A stretch of 64,000 nt of DNA from Leisingera methylohalidivorans DSM 14336 (GCF_000511355.1 NC_023135.1:3524838-3588837); one strand, 5' to 3'; shown: positions 27,680-35,966, counted from the stretch's first letter. A program made the numbers and translations. Notes: generated by a model from the letters alone, not told the origin.

Positions 27680-28720
27680 ATGACCTTCCATTCCAACGAC
27701 TTTGGCCCTGCGCCCTGTACCCGCATCGGCTTTCTGCTGTTTCCAGGCTTTCCTATGGCCTGTCTGACTTCGGCGATAGAGCCGCTGCGTGCCGCCAATG
27801 AAATTGCCGGGCACCAGGTGTTTTCCTGGTCCCTGGTAACGGAGACCGGCGCGGACACAGCAGCTTCCGCCGGGGTCCTCTTTTCAGCAGAAACCAGCCT
27901 TGCCGGCACCGACGGACTGGACTGCCTGTTTCTGCTGTCCGGTCCGGAAGGTGAATTCGAAGATCCTGTCTCGGGGCATGGGCGGCTGCGCTATCTATCG
28001 CGGCACGGTGCAACACTGGGCGCAGTGTCCGGCGGTGTCTTCCCATTGGCGCGCAGCGGGGTTTTGTCCGGTCGGCGCTGTGCCGTTCACTGGTGTTATC
28101 GCAGCGCCTTTGAAACCGCCTTTCCCGATTGCCTAGCCGTTGACCGGCTGATTGTGCGGGACGGCAATATTCACACGGTCTCCGGTGCAACCGCCATGTT
28201 CGACCTGTCGCTGGAACTGATCGGCAATGCTCTCGGCCCGGACGCCAAGAACGAGATCGCCTGCCTGTTCCAGCACCCCGTCATCCGCAACGGCAGTGCC
28301 CGCCAGAAAATCCCAGTGCTGCAAAGCGACCGCACCGTCGACCAGATGCCGCCTGCGGTAAAGGAGGCAATGGCAATCTTCTCGGAGAACTTCGAAACCC
28401 CGGTCTGCATCCGAGACGTGGCCCGCTTGGCCGGCATTTCCCCGCGCCAGCTGGAGCGCAGTTTTCGCACCGCAACCGGCCTCAGCCCCGGCGAGTACTA
28501 CCGGCGCCAGCGCCTGAAGGCCGCCCGGCAAATGGTGCTCTATTCCTGGGATCCGGTATCAGATATTGCCCATGCTGTCGGCTATGCCAGTTCCTCGACG
28601 CTGACTCTGCACTACCGCAAGCTTTATGGCGTTACGCCGGTCCAAGACCGCAAACACGCCTTCCAACCGCCCGGCCGCCGCCCAAGGCAAGCGGCGCCTC
28701 CGCCTCCGGGCGGCCTTTAG
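27680..28720 (+). CDS. GlxA-type AraC regulator with DJ-1/PfpI domain
   Basis: 346 aa from the ATG at 27680, 5 bp after tmoW. The N-terminal ~190 residues form a DJ-1/PfpI (class I amidotransferase-like) fold that binds small ligands in GbdR/CdhR-type regulators of betaine, carnitine and related compounds. The C-terminal AraC domain has two HTHs (CIRDVARLAGISPRQLERSF and PVSDIAHAVGYASSSTLTLHY). Being the last gene of the tmo operon suggests it regulates methylamine or quaternary-amine catabolism. Confidence 0.82.
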   Translation: MTFHSNDFGPAPCTRIGFLLFPGFPMACLTSAIEPLRAANEIAGHQVFSWSLVTETGADTAASAGVLFSAETSLAGTDGLDCLFLLSGPEGEFEDPVSGHGRLRYLSRHGATLGAVSGGVFPLARSGVLSGRRCAVHWCYRSAFETAFPDCLAVDRLIVRDGNIHTVSGATAMFDLSLELIGNALGPDAKNEIACLFQHPVIRNGSARQKIPVLQSDRTVDQMPPAVKEAMAIFSENFETPVCIRDVARLAGISPRQLERSFRTATGLSPGEYYRRQRLKAARQMVLYSWDPVSDIAHAVGYASSSTLTLHYRKLYGVTPVQDRKHAFQPPGRRPRQAAPPPPGGL

Positions 28721-28902
28721 GCTCGGGACTTCGGTAACGGGTCGGTCCCCTTCAAGGCATTTCACGCAACAGGACTGATCCCGCCGAAGCAGGAGAGCGG
28801 CATCTTTTGGCTTTCGTGCCTGATCTTCAGACCGCCCTGTTGAACAGCTACGTCAGTTGCGTGCAGTTAGGCCCTCACGCGACCGCTCTGACCAATTACA
28901 TG

Positions 28903-28925
28903 AAATTCGTCATAAAGACGAATTT
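28903..28925. promoter_or_regulatory. 9-bp inverted repeat
   Basis: AAATTCGTC-ATAAA-GACGAATTT is a perfect inverted repeat. It lies 35 bp upstream of the strong promoter at 28960, so it may be an operator for it, or a small terminator for the upstream gene on either strand. Confidence 0.4.
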
Positions 28926-28959
28926 GTGTTGCGTAGCAGCAGGTTACACGAGAGATCTG

Positions 28960-28988
28960 TTGACTTCTCGGACCTTATCCGCTATAAA
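28960..28988 (+). promoter_or_regulatory. near-consensus sigma-70 promoter
   Basis: TTGACT (28960–28965) and TATAAA (28983–28988) are separated by exactly 17 bp. It is the best promoter match I noticed in the window. The start point is expected near 28995, and no ORF with a ribosome site follows for ~280 bp. Confidence 0.65.
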
Positions 28989-28994
28989 GCCAGC

Positions 28995-29175
28995 TCAGAT
29001 GGGTAGACCATCGCCCTGTCCGTGCGGGAGTCGCACACAATTTCAGTTCGAGGCTTTCGGACTGCATGAGGGCCACCTGCCGATGGGTAAGACGGCAGGA
29101 ACATTCACCAGAGCATGCGCTGCTATTGCGCGAAAGAAATGCCTCCGCCCGTTGGTGCGGGGGAGGCCTAACCAT
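28995..29175 (+). ncRNA. candidate structured noncoding RNA
   Basis: Downstream of the strong promoter come successive hairpins. GTGCG/CGCAC lies at 29022–29036. CAGTTCGA/TCGGACTG lies at 29044–29064. CCTGCCG/CGGCAGG lies at 29076–29099, and GCGC/GCGC at 29117–29131. A long GC stem starts at 29141 (GCCTCC/GGAGGC) and runs to 29167. TGGGTAGACC at 29000–29009 can pair at 8 of 10 positions with GGCCTAACCA at 29065+100 (29165–29174), closing a multibranch fold. I do not recognise it as a known RNA family. It could also be a long untranslated leader of the small gene at 29282. Confidence 0.35.
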
Positions 29176-29281
29176 GCTGCAGATCGCAGGTGTGGGTCAG
29201 TGTTTGTGACCTAAATATACCCTGTTTTGATCTGCGGCGCAAATCCCACGACCCGATGGGTCAGAATTAGGAAGAACAACT

Positions 29282-29470
29282 ATGGAAGTTGCAGCAAAAG
29301 CTGTTCAGATCGCTAATAAGCCGGTTGATGCTTGGGAGCACAATCCTTTCGAGAAGGCTGGCCTGCCAGAGGGCCAGTATGAGCAGGAAGGACCAGACGA
29401 AAGCGCGGTGAAGGGAAGGAGTTCAAGAAGCTTGGGGCGAGTAGGGTCAGGACTCATAGCCAGTAAATGA
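29282..29470 (+). pseudogene. small gene start truncated by the IS5-type remnant
   Basis: An ATG with a good AGGAAG site opens a 62-codon frame. It is acidic and hydrophilic at the N-terminus (EVAAKAVQIANKPVDAWEHN). The last ~9 codons read into the terminal sequence of the insertion remnant, which begins near 29444. I take it as the 5' part of a disrupted gene, and I do not recognise the product. A short intact host gene is less likely. Confidence 0.4.
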
Positions 29471-29936
29471 CGAGTGCGGCGAGGGCGATGGCTGAGAGGA
29501 AGACTTTCGGACAACGGTCATAGCGGGTTGCCACGCGCCTCCAGTCCTTGAGCCTGCCGAACATGATCTCGATGCGATTTCGCCGCTTGTACCGGCGCTT
29601 GTCGTACTTGACCGGTTTCTTCCGCTGTTTCCGACCGGGGATACACGCGCGTATCCCTTTGTCTTTCAACGCTTCTCTGAACCAGTCTGCATCATACCCG
29701 CGGTCCCCGAGGAGCCAATCGACATTCGGCAGGCTGCTCAGCAAAGCCCGTGCCCCGATGTAATCGCTGAGCTGACCAGCAGTGACGAACAGGTTCAACG
29801 GACGCCCCTGGCTGTCGCAGATGGCATGCAGTTTGGTGTTCATGCCGCCCTTCGTTCGACCAATCAGGCGTCCACGCCCCCCTTTTTGACGCCCATGCTG
29901 GTCGCGGTGCGGTGTGCCTTCAGGTACCCGTCTCAA
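29444..29936 (-). mobile_element. IS5-family (IS427-like) transposase remnant
   Basis: The minus-strand frame (160 codons) is the C-terminal part of an IS5-type DDE transposase: IGRTKGGMNTKLHAICDSQGRP, a DRGYDADW segment with the second Asp, and RNRIEIMFGRLKDWRRVATRYDR with the final Glu. The outer end (GGGTCAGGACTCAT at 29444) is intact. At the other end the match stops near 29920, and the N-terminal half with the first Asp is missing, so it is inactive. Confidence 0.75.
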
Positions 29937-30105
29937 AGCTCGTTTCAGTCTTTAAAATTTGGTTCCAAATCTGAAAGGAATTCAGCCCAACATTGGCTTG
30001 CCGAAACTGGCAGAACCAGCTCAGTTCGTGCAACTCGATATCATCGAACACCCTTGGCAAGTTGAGGTTGGCAGCGTGATCAGGGAACGCGTCGTAAAGA
30101 CCTCT
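29920..30105 (-). pseudogene. unidentified coding fragment between two IS remnants
   Basis: A frame of ~61 codons without a proper start lies between the IS5-type and IS3-type remnants. Its composition is protein-like (for example VFDDIELHELSWFCQFRQAN). It ends in a TGA at 29920–29922. I do not recognise it. It looks like the tail of a gene cut by earlier insertions. Confidence 0.35.
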
Positions 30106-30489
30106 TAGGCCCTGCGCTGCGAGATGCCATGATCCCGCATCGCAGGGAGCGCTGCCTCTCGCCGCTCCTTCGGTGCCGTCAGATTTTTCCCAGCAGGTCT
30201 TTCAGAACCACATTGTCGAGCATCGTGTCTGCCAGCAGCCGCTTCAGCTTGGCATTCTCATCTTCCAGCGCCTTCAGCCGCGCCGCCTCCGATACCTCCA
30301 TGCCGCCAGACTTGGACTTCAGCTTGTAAAAGGTCGCCGGGCTCAGCCCATGCCGACGGCACACCTCCGCCGTCGGCATCCCGTTCGGCACTACAATTGA
30401 TCCACTGGATCAATTGCTTAACGCTTGAACTCCTGCTCTTTGATCATCCCGATGATTTGCGCCTCGGTGAAACGGCTCTTACGCATTCG
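30106..30489 (-). pseudogene. broken IS3-family orfA (with start of orfB)
   Basis: The minus strand starts like an IS3-type OrfA (MRKSRFTEAQIIGMIKEQE at 30489). It is then interrupted by ~40 bp containing a 23-bp palindrome and stop codons. It resumes in another frame with MPTAEVCRRHGLSPATFYKLKSK … DNVVLKDLLGK. A further frame change gives TAPKERREAALPAMRDHGISQRRA, the beginning of an OrfB, before the homology stops. Nonfunctional. Confidence 0.7.
30394..30416. repeat. 23-bp near-perfect palindrome inside the orfA fragment
   Basis: CAATTGATCCA and TGGATCAATTG are perfect 11-bp inverted arms around a single C. It interrupts the IS3-type orfA reading frame. It looks like an inserted foreign end or the scar of one. 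Confidence 0.7.
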
Positions 30490-30587
30490 TCTGCTCCTAC
30501 ATAGGTTGCTCTGCCCCCTGAAAACTGGACCGTATGAAGCTGGAGTTTTCCGCTAAGTTTCCCTGGCTGGGAGAGGAGAGGAATCGC

Positions 30588-30854
30588 ATGAAAGCATCGA
30601 AGTTCACGGAGGCGCAGAAGGCCTTCATCCTGAAGCAGGGCGAGCAAGGCACGCCGGTCGCGGAGATCTGCCGCAAGGCGGGGATCAGCCAGGCGACGTA
30701 CTTCAACTGGAAGAAAAAATACGGGGGTCTTCTGCCGGACGAGATGCGCCGGCTGAGAGCGCTGGAGGATGAGAACACCCGGCTGAAGAAGATCGTAGCC
30801 GATCTGACGCTGGACCGGGAAATGCTTCAGGATGTCATTCGGCGAAAGCTCTGA
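30588..30854 (+). CDS. IS3-family transposase OrfA
   Basis: 88 aa from the ATG at 30588, with a GGAGAGGAGAGG site upstream. An upstream ATG in the IS end is in frame but less likely. It is a HTH protein: FTEAQKAFILKQGEQGTPVAEICRKAGISQATYFNWKKKYGG, then a leucine-zipper-like helix (LRALEDENTRLKKIVADLTLDREML). In IS3 elements OrfA binds the ends and is fused to OrfB by −1 frameshifting. The junction GAAAGCTCTGAAGCC lies at its 3' end. Confidence 0.85.
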   Translation: MKASKFTEAQKAFILKQGEQGTPVAEICRKAGISQATYFNWKKKYGGLLPDEMRRLRALEDENTRLKKIVADLTLDREMLQDVIRRKL

Positions 30855-30865
30855 AGCCTGGCCGT

Positions 30866-31730
30866 TTGCGCGAGATCGTCACCGGGATGTGCGTCGACTG
30901 GGGCGTGTCGATCCGGAGGGCCTGTGGGGCCATCTGCTTCGACACCTCCACCTACCACTACAAGTCCCGGCGGATCACTGCCCGGCAGGGCATCGCCCAG
31001 CGATGTCCCGAGAGGGGACCAGGCTGCCGTCGAGCGGCGGATCAAGGAGATTGCAGAAACGCGTGTGCGCTATGGCTACAGGCGCGTCCATGTTCTGTTG
31101 CGGCGAGAGGGCTGGACCATCAATATCAAGAAGACACGCAGGATTTACAATGAGTTGGGTCTGCAGTTGCGGAATAAGCACCCGAAACGGCGAGTGAAAG
31201 CCAAGCTGCGCGAGGATCGCGAAGAAGCCACCGGGCCGAACGACGTCTGGGCAATGGATTTTGTTCACGACCAGCTGGCCATGGGAAAGAAATTGAGGAT
31301 CCTGACCGTGGTCGACACGCATTCGCGGTTCTGCCCTGCCGTGGATCCTCGGTTCAGCTACCGCGGCGAGGACGTGGTTCAGACCCTGGAACAGGTTTGC
31401 GGCAGGATTGGCTACCCGAACACCATTCGAGTCGATAATGGCAGCGAGTTCATCTCCCGCGATCTGGATCTCTGGGCCTACGCCAATGACGTCACGCTGG
31501 ACTTCTCACGGCCCGGAAAGCCGACGGACAACGGGTTCATCGAGGCGTTCAACAGCAAGTTCCGATCCGAATGCCTGAACGCGCATTGGTTCATGAGCCT
31601 TGCCGACGCCCGCGAAAAGTTGGAAGCTTGGCGTAGACACTACAACGAAGACCGACCTCACAGTGCGATCGGGTATAACGTCCCGATTGCCATGCATTAT
31701 CCCGATGGCGTCACCAGCCCGTCATCGTGA
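30866..31730 (+). pseudogene. IS3-family transposase OrfB, frameshifted by an internal ~43-nt insertion
   Basis: The first part is read in one frame (LREIVTGMCVDWGVSIRRACG … STYHYKSRR, to 30973). The catalytic part is in another (from 31017: DQAAVERRIKEIAETRVRYGYRRVH to the end). The DDE residues are present: AMDFVHD, RVDNGSEF, and NGFIEAFN. Relatives I know read SRR(T)DQAAVE without a gap, so the bases 30974–31016 look like an insertion that shifts the frame by +1. The enzyme is probably inactive. Confidence 0.7.
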
Positions 31731-31796
31731 CACAGCCGGAAAACTCCAGCTTCCGGTGGTCCAATGTTGGGGACCAGAGCACAGGTTGGGCAGACT

Positions 31797-32180
31797 CTAC
31801 TTCATGGTGAGGGATTTTGCGGGGGGCAGGTCAGCACCTACGGCGGTAAAAGCGTCGGTGCGGCACACGATGAAGGCTCTATCATCCATCTTGGACATAC
31901 CCAATTTGACGCCATTTGGGTCGATTACCTCCACGCTCTCTCGATGGATTGAGCAGGTGAACGATGTCAAAGGGGAGAAATAGAATGCAACGTAGTCATT
32001 AACTACACCACCATGCGGCAGTGTGAACGCGCCAGTCCCGCGCAAACCAACCAGACCGGGTAGACTTGTTTGGTGACACCTTTGGGGTGTGCCATGATTC
32101 TTGGATCTGACTTCTCCATCTGCCAAGAAGGTCGGGATGTCCCGGTAATCAACTTGGCGAAACGCAAAACAATCAGGCAT
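31797..32180 (-). pseudogene. DarT-like DNA ADP-ribosyltransferase toxin, N-terminal part
   Basis: 127 codons from an ATG at 32180, with an in-frame stop just upstream. It shows DarT features: VDYRDIPTFLADGEV, matching the family's early NIPxIL region, and NDYVAFYFSPLTSFTCSIH, matching HDYVPFYFxPxSPM. DarT proteins are ~200 aa, and the catalytic glutamate lies in the missing C-terminal part. The frame ends 21 bp from the IS3 element, which evidently removed the 3' part. No DarG antitoxin remains in the window. Confidence 0.6.
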
Positions 32181-32467
32181 GGAGATGACTCACTTGTTTC
32201 AACTTCCGTGAAAACACACTGTTTTTCCGCCACCTTCAACCCAGAGTAATTACCGCCGGAGTTTTTTCTCAGTATCTTCACTGGGACCGCCAAGCCGTTA
32301 TTCGCAACTGGGCCTGGAACAACTCGGGTTCACGCGAAGACTGTCCGTCTCGACCACAACGCAAACCTGGAATAACCTCTTTGCAGTCCCGGTGCAGTCC
32401 CGGGCAAACAACCAAAGAGGTGCAACAGCGGGTATTTCGCCAACACATTGCTTTCACTTGGTAAAAA

Positions 32468-32514
32468 TGGTGCCCGGGGGCGGAATCGAACCACCGACAC
32501 GAGGATTTTCAATC
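32468..32514. repeat. left attachment repeat (47-bp copy of the tRNA-Phe 3' part)
   Basis: 47 bp identical to 44968–45014, from the CCA end through the T-arm and variable region to the 3' side of the anticodon stem-loop. The sequence diverges at once on both sides. It is a tRNA fragment with no 5' half, so not a tRNA gene. The distance between the two copies is exactly 12,500 bp. Confidence 0.95.
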
Positions 32515-32752
32515 ACATTACCAGCAACAAAATCAGATAGTTGTGAGCGAGTGTGAAGTTTCGTGTGTAACTTTTTGAAATTTTCCAGCAACGCGCTGAT
32601 AATGATAGGAAAATTTACGCATGGTGAATGTTCCGGAGTTTGTCGGATCGAGCGTCAACTTCTTCAACTCCTGCAGCGTACACCACACGGAGCTGCTTGG
32701 GCCATGTGAAATGGTACAATCGCCCCAAAATACTCAACCCGAAAGTATGACC

Positions 32753-32797
32753 TTGCGTTTAATATTCCACCCCTCTAATGTGAGGCAAAATATTAAA
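32753..32797 (+). promoter_or_regulatory. promoter and operator-like inverted repeat for the XRE–ImmA operon
   Basis: TTGCGT (32753–32758) and TAATGT (32776–32781) are 17 bp apart. The 9-bp arms TTTAATATT (32758–32766) and AATATTAAA (32789–32797) flank the −10 and the start point. A dimeric XRE repressor encoded by the second gene would be well placed to bind here (inference). Confidence 0.5.
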
Positions 32798-32807
32798 CGA
32801 GGTAGGC

Positions 32808-33467
32808 ATGACTGCTTTCAATACCGCGATCTCCGAAACCCCAGCTGACGCAGAAGTGCGCCTTGCCGACTTCGGCCTGACGTCAACGCAAATTCTTGCC
32901 ATTCGAGACTCCGCTCGTGCTGCTGCAGACGATGCAAGCCCGCTCATGCCCCTGAACGCACCTGGGACGCTTGCGTACATCCGCGGGGTCGAAGCACTGC
33001 GCGCCCAGGTGCTAGACGGCGAGTGGGTGATAGATCGCACCCTTGGCGTCGAAGCCGTGATCAATCGCGAACTTGGTATCCGCATCGGTTACCAGAATGT
33101 CGACAAGGCATGTGACCTCGTTTTCAAGCCGATGCCGCGTTCGGTGAAAGGTCCTGCTTCTGAAAAGATGTGCAGCTTTCCCCTGTTTGACTACTACGGA
33201 ATGACCCTTGAAACCGACCATGACAGGGTTCCCCGCGATGACGTAAAAGACCCCCACGGGGATCAGGTAGCGACGTACTTTGTAATGGTGGGTGAAGACG
33301 GAAGCGTTGAACTGTCCAGCCCCATCATTGCCAACCAGAGATACTCGGACTTCCGGGAACGCATTTTTGTGGATCGCCCCGGCGAAGACTGGGAAGACCG
33401 GATTGAACCTGATAGCGAGCCCCTCGACGACTTTGACGTGCCGGTAAGCTTTAAAGACAAGACGTGA
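32808..33467 (+). CDS. hypothetical partner of XRE–ImmA/IrrE protein
   Basis: 219 aa, ATG after a GAGG-type site. The protein is acidic at its C-terminus (DWEDRIEPDSEPLDDFD). It has no signal peptide or membrane segment and no domain I can name. A segment KGPASEKMCSFPLFDYYG recalls proteins of similar size that precede XRE–ImmA genes in other bacteria. It overlaps the next gene by 4 bp (ATGA), so the two are made together. It may be the substrate of the ImmA peptidase, as in repressor/antirepressor or toxin pairs. Confidence 0.6.
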   Translation: MTAFNTAISETPADAEVRLADFGLTSTQILAIRDSARAAADDASPLMPLNAPGTLAYIRGVEALRAQVLDGEWVIDRTLGVEAVINRELGIRIGYQNVDKACDLVFKPMPRSVKGPASEKMCSFPLFDYYGMTLETDHDRVPRDDVKDPHGDQVATYFVMVGEDGSVELSSPIIANQRYSDFRERIFVDRPGEDWEDRIEPDSEPLDDFDVPVSFKDKT

Positions 33468-34540
33468 TGTTCAGCGCAGAAAGACTTAGGATGGCCCGCT
33501 TTAGGCGGAAGCTGTCCGGAAAGGGACTCGCAGAAGCTGCGGGACTCACTCCTGTTACTGTGTCCAAGGCAGAGAACGGGCACCAGCCTGACGAAGCCAC
33601 GGTGCAGAAGCTAGCGGATGCACTAGAGTACCCCATCGATTTCTTTTTCATGGAACCCCCGGAAACCCTCGAAACAAAAGCCGTTTCGTTCCGAAGCCTT
33701 AAGAAGATGAGCGCAGCCGAGCGTAACGCGTCCTTGGCAGCAGGGTCGATTGGGATCGCCTTCTATGACTGGATCGAAAAACACTTCAACCTGCCATTGC
33801 CGGACCTGATCGACCTGAGCAAAGAACGTGACCGCCCCGAGGTCGCCGCGCGTCTCTTGCGCCAACACTGGGGGCTCGGTGATCGTCCGATAGGGAGCTT
33901 ACTCAAGCTCTATGAGTCGAAGGGTATCAGGGTTCTTTCCCTGTCGGAGAATACGCCAAACGTTGACGCTTACTCATTCTGGCACGCGGAACGCCCCTAC
34001 ATGTTCCTGAATCAGCGCAAGACGGCGGAGCGCTCGAACTTCGACTCCGCGCACGAACTCGGGCACCTTGTACTCCACTTCCACGCAGCGCGGCAGTCGG
34101 CGCAGATAGATGACGCTGAAAAGCAGGCGGACCAGTTTGCGTCTGCCTTCTTGATGCCAGAAGATGACGTAAAGAGCCGTTTCGGGCACGTCTACAGTGC
34201 CTCACAGATCATCCAGGCAAAGCACCGCTGGAAGGTGTCTGCGATGGCGTTGGCAACGCGACTGCACGGCCTAGGTATGCTGAGTGATTGGAATTACAGG
34301 TCGATCATCATCGAACTGGGACAGCGAGGGTACCGGAAGGGCGAGCCTGTAGGTGTGGAGCGCGAGACGTCCACGGTCCTGGGAAAAGTCTTGGCCGCAC
34401 TCTGGAAAAACGGGGTCACCCGATCTGAAATTGCACAGAAGCTGAACCTTCCTTGGGAAGAGGTCGAAACGTTAATTTTCGATCTGGCAGGGCACATGCC
34501 CTCGCGCCCAGAGGCACCCTCTTTGCGCTTAGTGCGATAA
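33464..34540 (+). CDS. XRE helix-turn-helix / ImmA-IrrE metallopeptidase fusion
   Basis: 358 aa. The N-terminal XRE HTH (about residues 5–65: GLAEAAGLTPVTVSKAENGHQPDEATVQKLADAL) is followed by an ImmA/IrrE zinc peptidase with HELGH at residues 197–201 and a downstream EKQADQFASAFLMP helix with the third ligand. The C-terminus has an additional HTH-like helix pair (TRSEIAQKLNLPWEEVETLI). In ImmA/ImmR systems the peptidase cleaves the repressor to induce an element. Fused forms control neighbouring toxin or defence genes. Likely autoregulated through the inverted repeat before its operon. Confidence 0.85.
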   Translation: MMFSAERLRMARFRRKLSGKGLAEAAGLTPVTVSKAENGHQPDEATVQKLADALEYPIDFFFMEPPETLETKAVSFRSLKKMSAAERNASLAAGSIGIAFYDWIEKHFNLPLPDLIDLSKERDRPEVAARLLRQHWGLGDRPIGSLLKLYESKGIRVLSLSENTPNVDAYSFWHAERPYMFLNQRKTAERSNFDSAHELGHLVLHFHAARQSAQIDDAEKQADQFASAFLMPEDDVKSRFGHVYSASQIIQAKHRWKVSAMALATRLHGLGMLSDWNYRSIIIELGQRGYRKGEPVGVERETSTVLGKVLAALWKNGVTRSEIAQKLNLPWEEVETLIFDLAGHMPSRPEAPSLRLVR

Positions 34541-34754
34541 CCAACCAGCCGCGCCGGACCGTTCTGGCGTGGCCTAAACATTCCCTGGCGAAAAGGGCTT
34601 ATAGAAGCTACGCACCTCGCCACGCACTGCGTCGGTGATGAAGCTATAAACGCAAAGAGCCCTTACCCCCATTGAAGGTTGCTAGCCAATCCGTAAGCTT
34701 CGTTTCGGACGGAATGTACTGAAACTAGGGCCAGGCCCTTTAAAGGATTGATTT

Positions 34755-35966
34755 GTGATTAAAACTATTTCTGTTGAAGTCATGGACGCGACTTGGCCTG
34801 GGCCTGGAAATGTCCCAGCTTTTCCACGGTCCTTTCATAGAGGGACCCAGATATGGGATATCAACTTCCCCGCAATGCTGCTTATGATTGGCTACCTTAC
34901 AACGCCGACATCTTCGACGGGAGTATCCTTAAGCGAGTTTTGGGCCTGGGTAAGATATCTCTCCGCCGTCACTCCAGATCCGGACCTTCGCTTAACTAGT
35001 AGCTTCGCAGACCTCGATGCGCATCAGAAGACGATTCTAAGTGATGACTTTGGTATGGGCGCCCCGCTGCTATGGCTGAATGAACACCTAGATCTGGACC
35101 GGATAGTGGATGGACGGTACTTCGTGGAATATGTCGCGGCCTCAATGGGGGCAACGCAACGGAGGACAGCAAAGCGCGGCCCGAACAAGTCGCCAGATTT
35201 TGTAGCTCGTGACACAAGTGGCGTATGGCACGTAATTGAGTGCAAGGGCACCCAGTCCGGGCGCGAGTATGGCGCCAGACAGTTGGGGAACGCAGGGCCT
35301 CCTCCAACAGGAGGGGTGGCACAAAAACGGTCAATCCTTTTCCCAGCTGGCTATACGGGACAGCGCCTTGTCAGTGGGTTGCAGATTGGTGTTGAGGCCG
35401 GCAATCCAAGCCATTTAACCTTCATCGACCCGGAACCAGAGAAACCCTTCGTGGTAAGTGAACAAGATTTGGAGCTTGCGAACGACGCCGCGACACGGTG
35501 CGTAATGTCTAAAGCGCTGCGCCTTTCCGGCTATGAAACTTCTGCCGAGGTAACAGCTTCACCTTTCGGGAGGAGGCCTAGCGAACGATACGGGTACTCC
35601 AAGAAGCTTGAAGAGCAGCGGGTACAAGAAGTAAATGATCGCAATGAGCGCGCACGTGACGAACTAAAAAACAGAGAGCGAACCTCTCTTTTCGGCGAAC
35701 ACTTTTTGGGTCGCGAGCAGCATTTCGCACTGCCACGTTCCGTCATAGTTGATGACACTCCCGTTTCTCGCGTAGTTGTGAGGCAGGGTCTCAACGAGGA
35801 CGCAATAAAAGAAATGCAGGATAGGCCAACTATCGAAGAGACAATTTCTGAGTCCGGCGCTGAGTGGGAGGCCAAGATCGGCCGAAGCATGCTCAAAAGT
35901 GAAGAGCGATCAGCAACTATGACCATAGGGAGTGTTTTCCGCTCGGAAATGATACTCGAAAAATGA
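34755..35966 (+). CDS. putative PD-(D/E)XK-type nuclease
   Basis: 403 aa, unrecognised as a whole. Residues 146–166 read as a PD-(D/E)XK core: Asp148 in SPDFVARD, then Glu162 and Lys164 in VIECKGTQ, with the right spacing and hydrophobic strands. The C-terminal half is charged and helical (KKLEEQRVQEVNDRNERARDELKNRER). Codon use is less GC-rich than the core genes. It follows the XRE–ImmA pair on the same strand with a ~210-bp gap. A restriction-like anti-phage role is plausible. No methylase is nearby. Confidence 0.55.
   Translation: MIKTISVEVMDATWPGPGNVPAFPRSFHRGTQIWDINFPAMLLMIGYLTTPTSSTGVSLSEFWAWVRYLSAVTPDPDLRLTSSFADLDAHQKTILSDDFGMGAPLLWLNEHLDLDRIVDGRYFVEYVAASMGATQRRTAKRGPNKSPDFVARDTSGVWHVIECKGTQSGREYGARQLGNAGPPPTGGVAQKRSILFPAGYTGQRLVSGLQIGVEAGNPSHLTFIDPEPEKPFVVSEQDLELANDAATRCVMSKALRLSGYETSAEVTASPFGRRPSERYGYSKKLEEQRVQEVNDRNERARDELKNRERTSLFGEHFLGREQHFALPRSVIVDDTPVSRVVVRQGLNEDAIKEMQDRPTIEETISESGAEWEAKIGRSMLKSEERSATMTIGSVFRSEMILEK

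Larger units (their letters stand above)
30512..31776 (+). mobile_element. IS3-family insertion sequence, likely inactive
   Basis: About 1,265 bp. The left end starts TGCCCCCTGAAAACTGGACC at 30512. The right end (31755–31776), read on the minus strand, starts TGGTCCCCAACATTGGACC, so the termini are imperfect inverted repeats. It encodes OrfA and a frameshifted OrfB. No clear target-site duplication is visible. It separates a truncated DarT-like gene (right) from older IS debris (left). Confidence 0.75.

Noticed and set aside
28807..29214. 135-codon plus-strand ORF
   Set aside because: Weak TTG start, no ribosome site, low-complexity translation, and it overlaps the promoter and hairpin-rich RNA candidate.
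32003..32293. 96-codon minus-strand frame overlapping the DarT-like fragment
   Set aside because: The overlapping frame carries the DarT motifs, and this one is its shadow.
32468..32514. A second tRNA-Phe gene
   Set aside because: Only the 3' 47 nt are present and the 5' half is absent. It is the attachment-site copy.
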